From CAYWWY01 sp964462525 (lineage in GTDB: Bacteria > Thermotogota > Thermotogae > MWEM01), in assembly GCA_964462525.1 (NCBI GenBank), contig CAYWWY010000014.1, forward strand, positions 1 through 43,565: 43,565 bases of DNA, written 5' to 3'. The notes under the pieces are model-generated. The model had not been told where the DNA came from and did no database searches. It saw only the letters and a program-made list of their open reading frames with translations. Below are positions 34,970 through 43,519 of this stretch, one piece after another (positions within the stretch are counted from its first letter, which is position 1; every line of letters begins with the position of its first letter). The translations under genes were made by a program, and so were the position numbers.

Positions 34970-35758
34970 ATGCCAAATGAAGAAGGACAGCAAAGTTATT
35001 ACTTCCCGGTAAGCGCTCAAATCGATCCAAAGGATTGGAAAACTAACCTTCTTCAATCGATGAAGGCCCCTCTTTTTTCGGGAAGAATTCAGCTCCTTAT
35101 GGATCTTCTCCAGCCTTTGTGTGTGTCGGATGGGATTATGCAAGTGAAGAATGGTGGGTCGTTTTTTTCGCTCTATCGGCAATCAGGAAAGATTCTCATT
35201 CCTGGTTCATCCATAAAAGGAGCCGTTCGTTCGTATGCAACTGCGATCGGAGGAGAACTTGTCGCAGAAAAGCTTTTCGGAAAGAACAGCCAAAGCAGTC
35301 TGGTCTTTTTTGAAGATGTTTTGGGAGATTGGAAGGTTGTACATCAGGGACTTCCTCAGCAGTTCGCGCCTTCAAACAGCCGAGGAGAAGTGAAACTGTA
35401 CAAAAAACACACTCCTACAGTTGCGCCCAGATCCGTCCATGTCTTTGAAGCGCTCGATCGAGGCCAAACCTTGTCTTTTGACATTTCATTCAAAGGCCTG
35501 AATGAAGAACAGATTGGCTTTCTTCTCATTTCTTTGGGCATGGATCCACAATACCCATTCATACTGAAGATCGGGCGTGGTAAGAGTCTGAACTTAGGTG
35601 CAGTTTCTTTTTGCTCGCAATCTGTCCTTGTGCATGACCCAAAAACCTTCTCTGATACTGAGAAACAACTGGAGGCTTTTATCCAGACCTTTAAAAATCG
35701 TTTTCCTCAAGTCTCTTCAGTTCTTCTGAGCATTTCTCAGGAAGGGGGCCGGCCATGA
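34970..35758 (+). CDS. Third Cas7-type RAMP (Csm5-like position)
   Basis: 262 residues with ILIPGSSIKGAVRSYATAIG, a shortened thumb region (KLYKKHTPTVAPRSVHVFEA) and KIGRGKSLNLGAVSF near the end. It lacks the CxxC seen in the two previous proteins. It begins one base after the previous stop codon and GTGAGGTGAG serves as its ribosome binding site. It may cap the 3' end of the backbone, as Csm5 or Cmr1/6 do. Confidence 0.75.
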   Translation: MPNEEGQQSYYFPVSAQIDPKDWKTNLLQSMKAPLFSGRIQLLMDLLQPLCVSDGIMQVKNGGSFFSLYRQSGKILIPGSSIKGAVRSYATAIGGELVAEKLFGKNSQSSLVFFEDVLGDWKVVHQGLPQQFAPSNSRGEVKLYKKHTPTVAPRSVHVFEALDRGQTLSFDISFKGLNEEQIGFLLISLGMDPQYPFILKIGRGKSLNLGAVSFCSQSVLVHDPKTFSDTEKQLEAFIQTFKNRFPQVSSVLLSISQEGGRP

Positions 35759-36228
35759 ATACGACGGAGCTTATCTCCTTCGTTGAGAATGAAGTAACGA
35801 ATATTCTCAAGAAAAAAAACCTGAGCCCCAACCATATTCAATCGATCAAGCAACTACACCGGATTTCGGGGAAAAAGGGTTTGGATGATTTCTTCAATGC
35901 CCTAGACCAAGGCCGAATCCCATTCGCCGGTGGCACAGAAAAAGAAACTTTTCAGAGCACACAGCATTTAGCTCTTCGCATTCAAAGATCTGTTCCCGAA
36001 GAGTTGTGGGATCAAGCCTATGGATTTGCGATCCGGATCGCCCACTACTGGAACACACGACCCGAAGCAGTTGAATACCAACAAGAGAAAAGAAAGCAAA
36101 GCTTCGGCAGCAGCTCAAAAAGAGTCGAGAAGAGCGATACCGCTTTAGGTAGAAAGGAGAATCAAGAAGCGTTGGAAGGGCTTTTGAAGAAGTTAACCAA
36201 TCAGAAGAGCAACTCAAACCGATCTTAA
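35755..36228 (+). CDS. Unknown small helical protein of the type III/RNAP operon
   Basis: A 157-residue protein of mainly helical character (ELISFVENEVTNILKKKN ... WDQAYGFAIRIAHYWNT) ending in a basic, disordered tail (EKRKQSFGSSSKRVEKSD). No family is recognised. Its start overlaps the preceding RAMP gene, and the RNA polymerase gene follows after 50 bases, so it could link the type III complex to the polymerase or be a second small subunit. Both ideas rest on position only. Confidence 0.6.
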   Translation: MNTTELISFVENEVTNILKKKNLSPNHIQSIKQLHRISGKKGLDDFFNALDQGRIPFAGGTEKETFQSTQHLALRIQRSVPEELWDQAYGFAIRIAHYWNTRPEAVEYQQEKRKQSFGSSSKRVEKSDTALGRKENQEALEGLLKKLTNQKSNSNRS

Positions 36229-36278
36229 TGATCAACCATTGATCAGTTTCTCTTATCCTGCATATAAGGAGGGATGCA

Positions 36279-39200
36279 ATGCTCGGAGTGGATCCTGAGG
36301 GTTTGTTTTGCGGACTGTCGAGACTCTTGTCGGGCTATCTGCCTGATCTTTTTCCAACCGATTGTATGAAGCTTTTGGAGACGCAGCGAAAAGGGGCCTT
36401 TCATGAGGTTCAGGTGCGGTTGGTGGCGCACACTGGGTCAAAACCGTGCGATCTGAGGTTTCTGATCCCCGGTACGGATGATCGGGGCTTTTTTGGCTTT
36501 CGTGACCGGGTCTATACATCTCCTTTGGTGTTGGTGGAGAGAAGGGAACGTTTTTTTCAGGATCAAGCCAAGGTCAGCAGCAAAACCACGGATCTGCGCG
36601 ACTTTTTCGTGATCCCCGGGTTCTTTTTGATCGGCACTTTGGAGCTTTCGCGATGGATGGTGAAGGAGCTTGCCAGCAACAGTAAGCTTTTTTCGGACGA
36701 GATGGATCGAACGCGCAAGCTCAACCAGATCCTTTCGCATCTCTGGATCGGGAGCTGGAAGAGATGGGTCTTTTTGACCCCTAGCGACGAAGAAAGCACT
36801 TCTCCAAATCCTTTCAGAGCGATTCAAATCCCGGGGTTGCAGCCCTTCGCGCCTTTGAACCAGTTGCATCAGATGAGCGAACTGCGCAAGGTGGTCTATC
36901 ATGGAAGTAAGGTGTCTGATGCGCTTCGAAAGCCTCATCCATCGCATTTGGGTTGCTTGGATATGTTGGAAACGCCGGAATCGGAGGATATCGGGCTGAC
37001 CCTTTTTATGTGTCAAGGGGCGAGATATGATGCCGGTTCGCTGGAAATCCAGCCGGACCTGTACGCGGATCCTCTGGGTAAGCTGTCTCTGTCTTCGGCT
37101 TGTGTGCCTTTCATGCACTTCTCTGATGGCGCGCGTGTGTCCATGGGCGGGAAGAACCTTAAACAGGCCGTTCAGGTGGTCGGCGCGGAGGCGCCTATGG
37201 TGAAAACCGGGGTTGAAGAGGCAACGTGTCTGTCTTTGGGCGTGAACGCGCGGGTCTTTTATCAGCTTCATGAAGGGTTGACTTTCGAGGATGGGATTGT
37301 GGTCAGTCAGTCTTTTGCCGAAAAGATGGCGGTGCGGCGGGTACGCGAGATTGACACTGAGATCGCTGTTCCGTGGGAGGGTTTCCGCAAGCGCAATCAA
37401 CTGCTTGGCGCGCGTAAGGAGTCGATGCAAATCGAAGAGGAGGCGGCGACGCCCGAAGGCCCTCAAAAAATGAGAATGACTTGGGATCTGCGAAAAGGCC
37501 GTGTGGGCAAAGGGCAATGGCTGATTCGATCGACGCTTGAGTTAGCCCGATGTATCCAACCCGGAGGAAAGGGACGGGGCAATGCGGCTGAATTCGATAG
37601 GTTCCGTTCAGAATCCTCCAAAAACCTGCTTCAGTACGAGGATGGGTATCCCGGTCGGATCTTGGGGTGGGAGAGCCAACTTCTGTCGCTGCGTTGTGTC
37701 AGGGATGGTTCGCGATATGTGGCAGAAGCCCGTATTCGGTTGCGTGTGAAGGTGGAGCAAAGCTGCCCTCTTGAGATCGGTGACAAACTGACGGGGCGAC
37801 ATGGCAACAAGGGGACGATTTCAGCGATCTTGCCGGATGACGAGATGCCTCGGGCTCTGGTGGACGGAAAGAGCTTCGTCGCTGAGGTGTTGATCAGTCC
37901 TATGAGCGTGGTATCCCGGTTGAACCTTGGTCAACTGCTGGAAACACATCATGCGTTGGCTTATGGAGAATCGACGATACCTCCTTTTGCCGAGTACGAT
38001 CCACAATCCCTGCTTCTCAAGCTGCAGGAAAAAGGGGCAGACGCGCTTGGGTATTTTCCGGTGGATGGGAAACCGATTGCTGTGGGAATCCAGTATCTTC
38101 TGCGGCTGAACCATTTTGCGCGTGACAAGATGCATGTGGTAAATGAAGCGCGTGTCTGTCTTTTGCATGATCAACCTCTCAAGGGGAAACAGCATCATGG
38201 CGGGCAGAGGATTGGGGAGATGGAGTTCTGGAGTCTGTTCAGTCACGGCGCTTTAGGCTGTGTACAATCCTTTGCGCAGACCAACGATCCCTCTTTTCAG
38301 AAGGATGGGCAATACTTGAAGACGTTGGGTTTTTTTCTTTCTCGCTATATGAACTCCAACAAAAAACTGAAAGACCGATGGGATATTCGGGTACTCGATG
38401 CCGATCCCGAGCATGGAGTCCGCACCGAGGTGTCTCACGCGACAGAAAGCGTGGAACCTGAAATCGCGCCTGAGGTTCTGGACACTCTGAACCAGATCAC
38501 CGCAAAAAAACCCAAAGCCACGTTGATGGGAAAGCAGGGGTTCTTCCGGAAGCATATGCTGGGAAGACGGATCCACCGTTCGGGAAGAGCCGTGATTACA
38601 CCTGTGACTGATATTGATGTCGATCATGTCTACCTGCCTGTGGATTTCGCCATTGCCTGGCTTGCGGGCAGTGACCCTAGTTTTGACGCCAGGAAGATCA
38701 AAAAGGCCTTGCAGGGGGATTCTGAAGCTCGGAAATCCATTGCCGGGGAGATGAATGAGCGTGTGGCTTCTTCGAAATGGATGGTGATTCTCAACCGCCA
38801 GCCTTCTTTGCATCGACACAGTATGCAGGCCTTTTATCCCCTTTTCTGGGCGCATTACACCATCGGCTTTCCGATCTTGGTGTGCGATGCGATGGGGGCA
38901 GATTTTGACGGCGACACGATGGCGGTCTACTTCCCCTTTCTGCAGATGACCGGAACAAAGGCGAAAAAAGCATCGATCCGTAAGGAACTGGAAGGAATGA
39001 CCCCGTCCCAGAACCCGTTTCGCTTGGGAAACCGTAAATCCGCATGGAGCCTTTCTCAAGATCTTGTCTATGCGCGGTATTGCGAAGGGGTTGAGGAAAA
39101 CCAAAAAGCATCCTCGGCGCTGTTGAAAGAGATCGAGCTCGCTGTAGACGCAAAAGCGCCTGCGTCCAGTGTATCCGCGATTCAGCGGAGATTACTGGAT

Positions 39201-40313
39201 ACCTTGAAAAACCATCCATTGAGCATTTCATTCTTTGATATCGCGGCGCCTTTGGAAGAGGGCCTGTATATGCCTCACTTCATCGCTTCTGAAGCGCGTG
39301 GAAAAAAAGAACAGCTTGCGCAAATCCGAGATTGTATCCAGATCCGTAATCTGGGAGAACCCCATAATCGCATCCTCGCTTCTTCCTTTACCACCGGTGT
39401 CCCTTTTCAGGAATACTTCTTTGATAAAGCGCTTGCAGGAATCGCCAGCCGCTCTCGCACCGGACTCATGGATAAAAAGCTCAAAGTAGCCACGGCGGGA
39501 TACCTGACTCGTAAGTTGGTGGAGTTTCTTTACCCGCTTCGCATCGGTATCAAAGACTGTGGGACGCAAGAAGGGGTGTCCTTGTCTGTAACGATCGTCC
39601 AGGAGTTGGAAGAGAAAGGAATGGGATTGGATCGTGTTGTTCAAGGCCGGATGGTCAGCATCGAGGGATCCAAAGAACGGATGGCGCAAGGTGAATGGAT
39701 TTCAGAGATGAAAAAGGCGATGGAAGCGAAGAAAAGCGTTCAAATGAGAAGTCCCGTTACGTGTAAAGCCATTCTGGATGGAGGCGTCTGCGCTTGTTGC
39801 TACGGGGTAGACCTTGCCAAACCAGCTCTTTCTGAAAGTTTTTTGGGGAGGGTCGGAGATTTCGTGGGCTTGAGCGCAGGTCATGTGATCGGGGAGTGCA
39901 GCACGCAACTGGCAATGAAAACCTTCCAGACCGGCAAGGAGTTTTCCGTGCAAGCTCTTTCAGCAAGACTCTTCGCTTTGAGAGGTGGATATCACAGTTA
40001 CTGGGCCGCGCTTAATGAACTCCTTTCCGAAGAAGCAATCCGAAGTTCCATCATTGTCCATTCGATTCATTTTGAAATCCTTTTTGCATGGCTAAATCGC
40101 CAGGAGATTGATTCAGAATCTGATATGAAGAAGATGATGGCCGATGTCGATCGTGTTGGGCTCTTTACCGCTTTATCGTTTGAAAAAACAACCCAGCTTC
40201 TCGATAAGCTTTCTCGTCTCGAAAAAGGAGAAGTTAGGCAAACTACAGAATGCTCACCAAAAGCTGTGATCGCACTGGCACCGGATTGTGTGGAGGAGGT
40301 ATTTCGATGGTGA
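36279..40313 (+). CDS. Single-chain RNA polymerase: fused beta and beta' cores
   Basis: 1344 residues, about half the combined length of cellular beta and beta'. Beta part: HPSHLG at ~220, LETPESEDIGL, GDKLTGRHGNKGT at 501-513 (K503 and K511 kept), NLGQLLETHH, DKMH at 616-619 and GGQRIGEME. Beta' part: GKQGFFRKHMLGRR at ~752, LNRQPSLHR with R840, the catalytic GADFDGD (D875, D877, D879), GLMDKKLKVATAGYLTRKL, four zinc cysteines (C1094, C1162, C1171, C1174), trigger-loop TQLAMKTFQ and the late SFEKTT. The 35-residue spacing of R840 to D875 equals that in E. coli beta'. Missing are about 330 N-terminal residues of beta and about 300 of beta' (clamp and sigma-binding coiled coil). Trigger-loop His is Gln. 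It has an AAGGAGGG site and lies in the type III operon. Confidence 0.93.
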   Translation: MLGVDPEGLFCGLSRLLSGYLPDLFPTDCMKLLETQRKGAFHEVQVRLVAHTGSKPCDLRFLIPGTDDRGFFGFRDRVYTSPLVLVERRERFFQDQAKVSSKTTDLRDFFVIPGFFLIGTLELSRWMVKELASNSKLFSDEMDRTRKLNQILSHLWIGSWKRWVFLTPSDEESTSPNPFRAIQIPGLQPFAPLNQLHQMSELRKVVYHGSKVSDALRKPHPSHLGCLDMLETPESEDIGLTLFMCQGARYDAGSLEIQPDLYADPLGKLSLSSACVPFMHFSDGARVSMGGKNLKQAVQVVGAEAPMVKTGVEEATCLSLGVNARVFYQLHEGLTFEDGIVVSQSFAEKMAVRRVREIDTEIAVPWEGFRKRNQLLGARKESMQIEEEAATPEGPQKMRMTWDLRKGRVGKGQWLIRSTLELARCIQPGGKGRGNAAEFDRFRSESSKNLLQYEDGYPGRILGWESQLLSLRCVRDGSRYVAEARIRLRVKVEQSCPLEIGDKLTGRHGNKGTISAILPDDEMPRALVDGKSFVAEVLISPMSVVSRLNLGQLLETHHALAYGESTIPPFAEYDPQSLLLKLQEKGADALGYFPVDGKPIAVGIQYLLRLNHFARDKMHVVNEARVCLLHDQPLKGKQHHGGQRIGEMEFWSLFSHGALGCVQSFAQTNDPSFQKDGQYLKTLGFFLSRYMNSNKKLKDRWDIRVLDADPEHGVRTEVSHATESVEPEIAPEVLDTLNQITAKKPKATLMGKQGFFRKHMLGRRIHRSGRAVITPVTDIDVDHVYLPVDFAIAWLAGSDPSFDARKIKKALQGDSEARKSIAGEMNERVASSKWMVILNRQPSLHRHSMQAFYPLFWAHYTIGFPILVCDAMGADFDGDTMAVYFPFLQMTGTKAKKASIRKELEGMTPSQNPFRLGNRKSAWSLSQDLVYARYCEGVEENQKASSALLKEIELAVDAKAPASSVSAIQRRLLDTLKNHPLSISFFDIAAPLEEGLYMPHFIASEARGKKEQLAQIRDCIQIRNLGEPHNRILASSFTTGVPFQEYFFDKALAGIASRSRTGLMDKKLKVATAGYLTRKLVEFLYPLRIGIKDCGTQEGVSLSVTIVQELEEKGMGLDRVVQGRMVSIEGSKERMAQGEWISEMKKAMEAKKSVQMRSPVTCKAILDGGVCACCYGVDLAKPALSESFLGRVGDFVGLSAGHVIGECSTQLAMKTFQTGKEFSVQALSARLFALRGGYHSYWAALNELLSEEAIRSSIIVHSIHFEILFAWLNRQEIDSESDMKKMMADVDRVGLFTALSFEKTTQLLDKLSRLEKGEVRQTTECSPKAVIALAPDCVEEVFRW

Positions 40314-41242
40314 ATCGGGTTCGGAGTAAGTCTCCAAGACCATTACAACAGCAAACAAGAAAACATAAACCCAAAAGGTATATTCCGAGTGAACTTGAAA
40401 GAGATTCAGAAGATCCGATCGAGTATACAGAGGACGAAATTGCTAATGAAGAGGAAACGGGAGACGATTTCGAAGATATGGGAGAAGAAGAGATTCTGGA
40501 ACCCTCTCTTTGGGAAGGCGAACGCGTTTTTGAGTTGGATTTTTTCGAAAGCGGTCTTCTGCCACGTTTCTCTCTTACTCTTTCCCGACTCCAGTTTATT
40601 CTGATCGGAAATACAGTTGACGGATTTTCCGCATATCCTTGTGGATGGGTTGCTCTACCACAAAAAAGAAAAGAAGGAGTTAACTATCGCGATCGGCAGT
40701 TTCGATATGAAGTACTCCAACAAACGATGGAGTTCCTTTGCGATTGGGTTAATGGGTTCTTTCCGGGTGAACCATTATGCTGGAAAGATTTGCAAGGGAT
40801 TATCACTTCTGACGATTTATCTGCACGTGATCCAGAAAAAGCACGTCGGGTAATTAGAACGTCTTCTTTTTTTATTGAGATCGATGGAGAGCGTTCTCCA
40901 CTTTTGGGATTGAATTTCCTTACCCCATTGGGTAAACCAAATAGAAAACAGCAGATTTTGAATCGGATCCGGGTCAATATGGGAAAAAACGTAAAAACGA
41001 AAGACCAAATGAAGAAGATGCTGATCGCCTCGGATGAATATGATGACATGCAAACATGGCGGGATGAACCCAGTGTAGTGGCTTTTATGGAGCGGGAGAT
41101 ACAGATTGATTTTGATTCTTGGCGTTCTTTCTTTGCGAACGGAAAATGGATTAACCATTGGAGATCGTGCGTGAAAAAAGGGGGGGAAAATGACCATGGA
41201 AATGGAACGGATGGTAGCGGGAATCGACTCGAAGCTCGATGA
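40307..41242 (+). CDS. Acidic 311-residue protein of unknown function
   Basis: Start ATG 40307 lies after GGAGGAGGT and overlaps the polymerase stop, so the two are translationally coupled. Residues 1-25 are basic (RKHKPKRYIPSE). Residues 27-65 are strongly acidic (IEYTEDEIANEEETGDDFED) and probably disordered. The remainder is a globular domain (RVFELDFFESGLLPRFSLTL, DGFSAYPCGWVALP, RYEVLQQTMEFLCDWVNGFF). No family is recognised. Position between the polymerase and an AAA+ activator suggests a transcription partner, for example a substitute initiation factor. Confidence 0.75.
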   Translation: MVNRVRSKSPRPLQQQTRKHKPKRYIPSELERDSEDPIEYTEDEIANEEETGDDFEDMGEEEILEPSLWEGERVFELDFFESGLLPRFSLTLSRLQFILIGNTVDGFSAYPCGWVALPQKRKEGVNYRDRQFRYEVLQQTMEFLCDWVNGFFPGEPLCWKDLQGIITSDDLSARDPEKARRVIRTSSFFIEIDGERSPLLGLNFLTPLGKPNRKQQILNRIRVNMGKNVKTKDQMKKMLIASDEYDDMQTWRDEPSVVAFMEREIQIDFDSWRSFFANGKWINHWRSCVKKGGENDHGNGTDGSGNRLEAR

Positions 41243-42587
41243 GTTTCCACTCATTCAAAGCGTATTCGAAAACCTGATCCATACGAAATTTGAAATGTGG
41301 ATAACCTTTGAAAAACGTGTTGTACACCCGTCAAAAAACACATTCCCAAATGAAAGAGAGGGTTGTTCGATTCTCTTGTTGCGGTACGAGGAAATGGGTC
41401 CGAAGTTGAAGCAGATGAAACCATGCATAGTGTTCCACGATAGTCAGTTGGACTCTGAGATAATCAACCATTCCTGTCAGCATGCCGGACTTCCTTTGGG
41501 TTTTTTCTCAATAGACAAATTCCGGGAGGGGGAGGAAGAGTTTTCAGAAATTGCTCGCTTCGAGAAGGTGGTCAAGGACTTCATTCGAAGGCAATTAGCA
41601 AAAGAGGTGAAAGAGGAATCTCTGTCGAAACCGATTGGCTGGAAAGTTAAAATGTCCGATGCTTACCATAGTCAGGTTACCCTTTTGTCTGACCGAAGCA
41701 TGCGCCATTTGATGGGGATGATCCAAAAAACCATCCGAAAGCTGGAACCATTTGCAGTATCCATGAAGCAGTACAGGAAAGACAGAAAAATCGACCAAGT
41801 TTTGACGCAGTTGGGTGAGATCGAACACTCGGGTTCCAGTCAGGATGTTCCCCACTACCAGGGATTACTTGCCAAACACTTTCAAGATCCTTTCCCGATG
41901 ATCCATCGAATCCCTACAGTGTTGATCGAAGGTCCCACTGGGACAGGAAAAACCTTGGTTGCGGAGATGATTCACAAAGAACTTTCCGAACTTCCGTTTG
42001 TTAAGATTCCCTTGGTCAATACTTCGCAAGAGATTGTGGATAGTGAACTGTTCGGGGTTATTCCGGGGCATTATACCGATGCCCAATTGAGGATGGGAAA
42101 AATCCTCCATCATGCGGGAGGAATCATTTTCCTTGATGAAATTGGGGAAATCCCTTTACCGATTCAGACAAAGCTCTTGACATATCTGGATGATATGACT
42201 ATCCAGATTTTGGGTTGGTCAAGTCCCAATCCCATTCGGGTTCCGACGATGATCATCGCCGCCACTAATCGGGATTTACGGCAAGAGGTGTCTCTGGGTC
42301 GATTCAGACTGGACCTTTATCATCGATTTTCCTATCGAATTCGTGTGCCTTCGCTCAAGGAGCGGTTCGATGATTTTCGTTTTTTAATCAGCTTTGCGCT
42401 TCAGAAGCAAAAAGCAATTGAAGGCGCAGCTGTCGAACAAATCAGCATTAAGGCAATTGAAAAGCTGGAAACATATGATTTCCCAGGGAACTTCAGAGAG
42501 TTGGAGTCGATCCTGTCTTTAGCAATGGCTTATTCAGAACAAGATGAACGAACCACTATTCTCGCACAAGACATCGTATTCTCCTGA
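41190..42587 (+). CDS. AAA+ protein of the sigma54-activator family, no HTH
   Basis: The C-terminal AAA+ domain has Walker A GPTGTGKT at 248-255, Walker B IIFLDEIGEI near 314, sensor I IIAATNRDL, the arginine-finger region FRLDLYHRFSYR and sensor II FPGNFRELESI. The loop that contacts sigma54, normally GAFTGA, reads GHYTDA at 293-298. The protein ends shortly after sensor II without the usual Fis-type DNA-binding helix-turn-helix. The N-terminal 210 residues are an unrecognised sensor-like domain; I cannot confirm a CARF fold as in RtcR. It overlaps the 311-residue gene by 53 bases. In family terms it should remodel a polymerase holoenzyme using ATP. Confidence 0.85.
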   Translation: MTMEMERMVAGIDSKLDEFPLIQSVFENLIHTKFEMWITFEKRVVHPSKNTFPNEREGCSILLLRYEEMGPKLKQMKPCIVFHDSQLDSEIINHSCQHAGLPLGFFSIDKFREGEEEFSEIARFEKVVKDFIRRQLAKEVKEESLSKPIGWKVKMSDAYHSQVTLLSDRSMRHLMGMIQKTIRKLEPFAVSMKQYRKDRKIDQVLTQLGEIEHSGSSQDVPHYQGLLAKHFQDPFPMIHRIPTVLIEGPTGTGKTLVAEMIHKELSELPFVKIPLVNTSQEIVDSELFGVIPGHYTDAQLRMGKILHHAGGIIFLDEIGEIPLPIQTKLLTYLDDMTIQILGWSSPNPIRVPTMIIAATNRDLRQEVSLGRFRLDLYHRFSYRIRVPSLKERFDDFRFLISFALQKQKAIEGAAVEQISIKAIEKLETYDFPGNFRELESILSLAMAYSEQDERTTILAQDIVFS

Positions 42588-42631
42588 TGCATTATTTTTG
42601 AAAACAAAACTGAAAAAGAAAGAGGTGTTGG

Positions 42632-43402
42632 ATGATGCGATTTCGAATCACGGCGCGTCCGCAATCACGCATTGCACGGTTACCGATTCATTACAACGAT
42701 TTGGTGCAAGGGTATCTCTACCGAATTTTTGAGCAATCTTGCCCTGAGTTGCACGACCATGGCTACAAATACGGGAATCGCGCATTTCGTCATTTTACAT
42801 TTTCCCGTGTGATCCCCAAACCTTTCAAACGGGAAAACGACCATCTGTTGGTTACGGATACCTTGGAATATTATGCTTCGTTTCTCATGGATCCCCAGCT
42901 CAACGCGTTTGTGCCTCATCTGATTCATGACCAGACGATGCGCTTGGGCAACGAAGAATTCGAGATTGTCGATGTGGCTGCCCAAAGCGATCCTTTGCCT
43001 TTCAACGGACAAGCGCAATGGGAACTGAAGATTCAAGCCCTTTCTCCCATTGTCGCCTACCGCACTGAAGATCGCGAAGGAAAGAACTACACACACTACT
43101 TTGAGCCTACCGATTCGGAATTTGCTTCATTGATCAAAGATAATGCCTTTCGAAAGTATGCGTCGCTCCATTCAGATATGATACCTGAGGAAGAAGATTT
43201 TTCTTTTTCTCCGATCAAGGTCGACTTGAAACGGGATTTCTCGCTTGTGAAGTTCAAAGGGTATATTATCAAAGGGTACATGGGTACATATCGGATCCGA
43301 GCCTCTTCATCCTTGCTGGGAATTTTGTACCATTCGGGGATTGGATCAAAAAACCCGCAAGGATTCGGCATGTTTCAAGTAATTGACGCAAAGCCCCTTT
43401 GA
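42632..43402 (+). CDS. cas6: Cas6 crRNA-processing endoribonuclease
   Basis: Cas6 cuts pre-crRNA within repeats. The N-terminal RRM begins MRFRITARPQSRIARLPIHY with a His that could be catalytic. A middle strand-rich region (WELKIQALSPIVAYRTEDRE) starts the second RRM, and the protein ends with the Cas6 glycine loop GIGSKNPQGFGMFQV. 256 residues is typical. AGAGGTG at 42621 fits ATG 42632 or 42635. It is the only cas6 seen for three effector modules, and is the last gene of the RNAP operon. Confidence 0.92.
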   Translation: MMRFRITARPQSRIARLPIHYNDLVQGYLYRIFEQSCPELHDHGYKYGNRAFRHFTFSRVIPKPFKRENDHLLVTDTLEYYASFLMDPQLNAFVPHLIHDQTMRLGNEEFEIVDVAAQSDPLPFNGQAQWELKIQALSPIVAYRTEDREGKNYTHYFEPTDSEFASLIKDNAFRKYASLHSDMIPEEEDFSFSPIKVDLKRDFSLVKFKGYIIKGYMGTYRIRASSSLLGILYHSGIGSKNPQGFGMFQVIDAKPL

Positions 43403-43519
43403 TCTGTACCTGGATTCTTTACTGATTGGATTCCATTTCCACTGAGGGATTTTTTCCTTCAAGAAATAACAATGCTTACCAATTCCCTCCACACCCACAG
43501 TCAGAGAATTGAATGATCT

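Noticed and set aside
36438..37517. A 359-codon open frame on the minus strand
   Set aside because: It lies wholly opposite the polymerase gene, has no ribosome binding site or family resemblance, and the + strand frame shows ordered polymerase motifs.
38253..39104. A 283-codon minus-strand frame
   Set aside because: Antisense to the polymerase catalytic region; no independent support.
36279..40313. The polymerase as an ordinary host rpoB-rpoC fusion
   Set aside because: It is about half the expected length, lacks large parts of both subunits, has altered trigger-loop residues and lies among cas genes without ribosomal or rpo neighbours.
41190..41800. A CARF domain at the N-terminus of the AAA+ protein, as in RtcR
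   Set aside because: I could not find a convincing ligand motif of the 'DxTGGxK' kind, so the domain is left unassigned.
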